Of a stretch of DNA of 64,000 bases, positions 63,926-64,000 are shown piece by piece. The stretch is from an uncultured bacterium (GTDB lineage Bacteria; Bacillota; Clostridia; Lachnospirales; Lachnospiraceae). The notes under the pieces were generated by a model. The model had not been told where the DNA came from and searched no databases. It saw nothing but the letters and a program-made list of their open reading frames with translations. Each line of letters starts with the position of its first letter. The stretch's first letter is position 1. The stretch covers positions 1 to 64,000 of the forward strand of contig CANPIC010000002.1 in the NCBI GenBank assembly GCA_947574055.1, in the 5' to 3' direction. Made by a program: the position numbers and the translations under genes.

Positions 63926-64000
63926 ATACGGAAAAGAAGAGGCCGGCAGGAGAGGATCTGGATGCCATGCAGCGCCGGATGTATGAAGCCATGGGTATCA
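63922..64000 (+). CDS. N-terminal fragment of a protein cut by the window edge
   Basis: 26 codons run to the window end: MNTEKKRPAGEDLDAMQRRMYEAMG and beyond. The ATG overlaps the miaA stop (ATGA), so the gene is coupled to miaA; AGGAGAG precedes it. A methionine gamma-lyase-like (aluminium-resistance) protein often follows miaA in Firmicutes, but the fragment is too short to confirm. Confidence 0.55.
   Translation, partial: MNTEKKRPAGEDLDAMQRRMYEAMGI

Noticed and set aside
1-64000. CRISPR array, insertion sequence, prophage or tRNA/rRNA genes
   Set aside because: No regular short repeats with spacers, no transposase or integrase motifs, and no cloverleaf-like or rRNA sequence noticed in the gaps.

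Overview
The window (about 52% GC by impression) reads as a contiguous chromosomal segment of a spore-forming, anaerobic Clostridia, most likely a Lachnospiraceae. The clues are a PdaA-type spore-cortex deacetylase, a GerA/SpoVAF germination protein, the yqfC-yqfD-phoH-ybeY order, a SpoVB-like flippase, a shared glucose PTS cluster, an iron-dependent alcohol dehydrogenase and many clostridial-type leaders. I see no tRNA or rRNA gene, CRISPR array, insertion sequence or prophage; most genes are on the + strand in short operons.

Layout. 1-2300: the tail of an unidentified gene, then an IspD/TarI-type cytidylyltransferase and a GatD-like zinc dehydrogenase. 2300-4600: pdaA-like deacetylase convergent with a GerA-family gene. 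4800-10420: a complete glucose-type PTS set (LicT/GlcT-like antiterminator, IIA, Enzyme I, HPr, IICB). A strong promoter, an RNA antiterminator (RAT) overlapping a terminator, and two tandemly duplicated leader elements precede these genes. 10500-17200: a small zinc-finger membrane protein, polA, coaE, a long FtsA-like protein and walJ. 17280-18930: ACT protein plus UPF0210. 19000-22850: OPT transporter, PqqD-like protein and PepD dipeptidase. 22900-26850: SPFH protein, NAD-kinase-like protein, NUDIX protein with an NrtR-like tail, and a C39-like peptidase. 26870-28330: NSS symporter.

28390-32730 holds an Hsp90-family ATPase translationally coupled to the first of two paralogous, cysteine-containing helical-repeat proteins. 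This is the best candidate here for an undescribed system. 32830-34270 is an iron alcohol dehydrogenase whose leader shares flanking sequences with the crr and ptsH leaders. 34273-42300 is a two-component system divergent from an operon with an unusual propeller/solute-binding lipoprotein, two permeases and a HlyD-like adaptor. The two promoters carry mirror-image direct-repeat operators at identical spacing, so the operon is very likely this regulator's target.

42340-64000 is mostly conserved housekeeping and sporulation: an unknown protein, VanW, YqfC, YqfD, PhoH, a seven-helix membrane domain fused to YbeY with a good internal start, a SpoVB-like flippase, a possible BofC-like protein, two flavoproteins, proB/MTHFS/proA, miaB, mutS, mutL, miaA, and the first 26 codons of a further gene.

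In the PTS region, the antiterminator keeps both PRD1 histidines but lacks both PRD2 histidines, and HPr lacks the regulatory serine. The usual HPr-linked catabolite control therefore looks absent from these proteins, while EII-linked control through PRD1 appears to remain.
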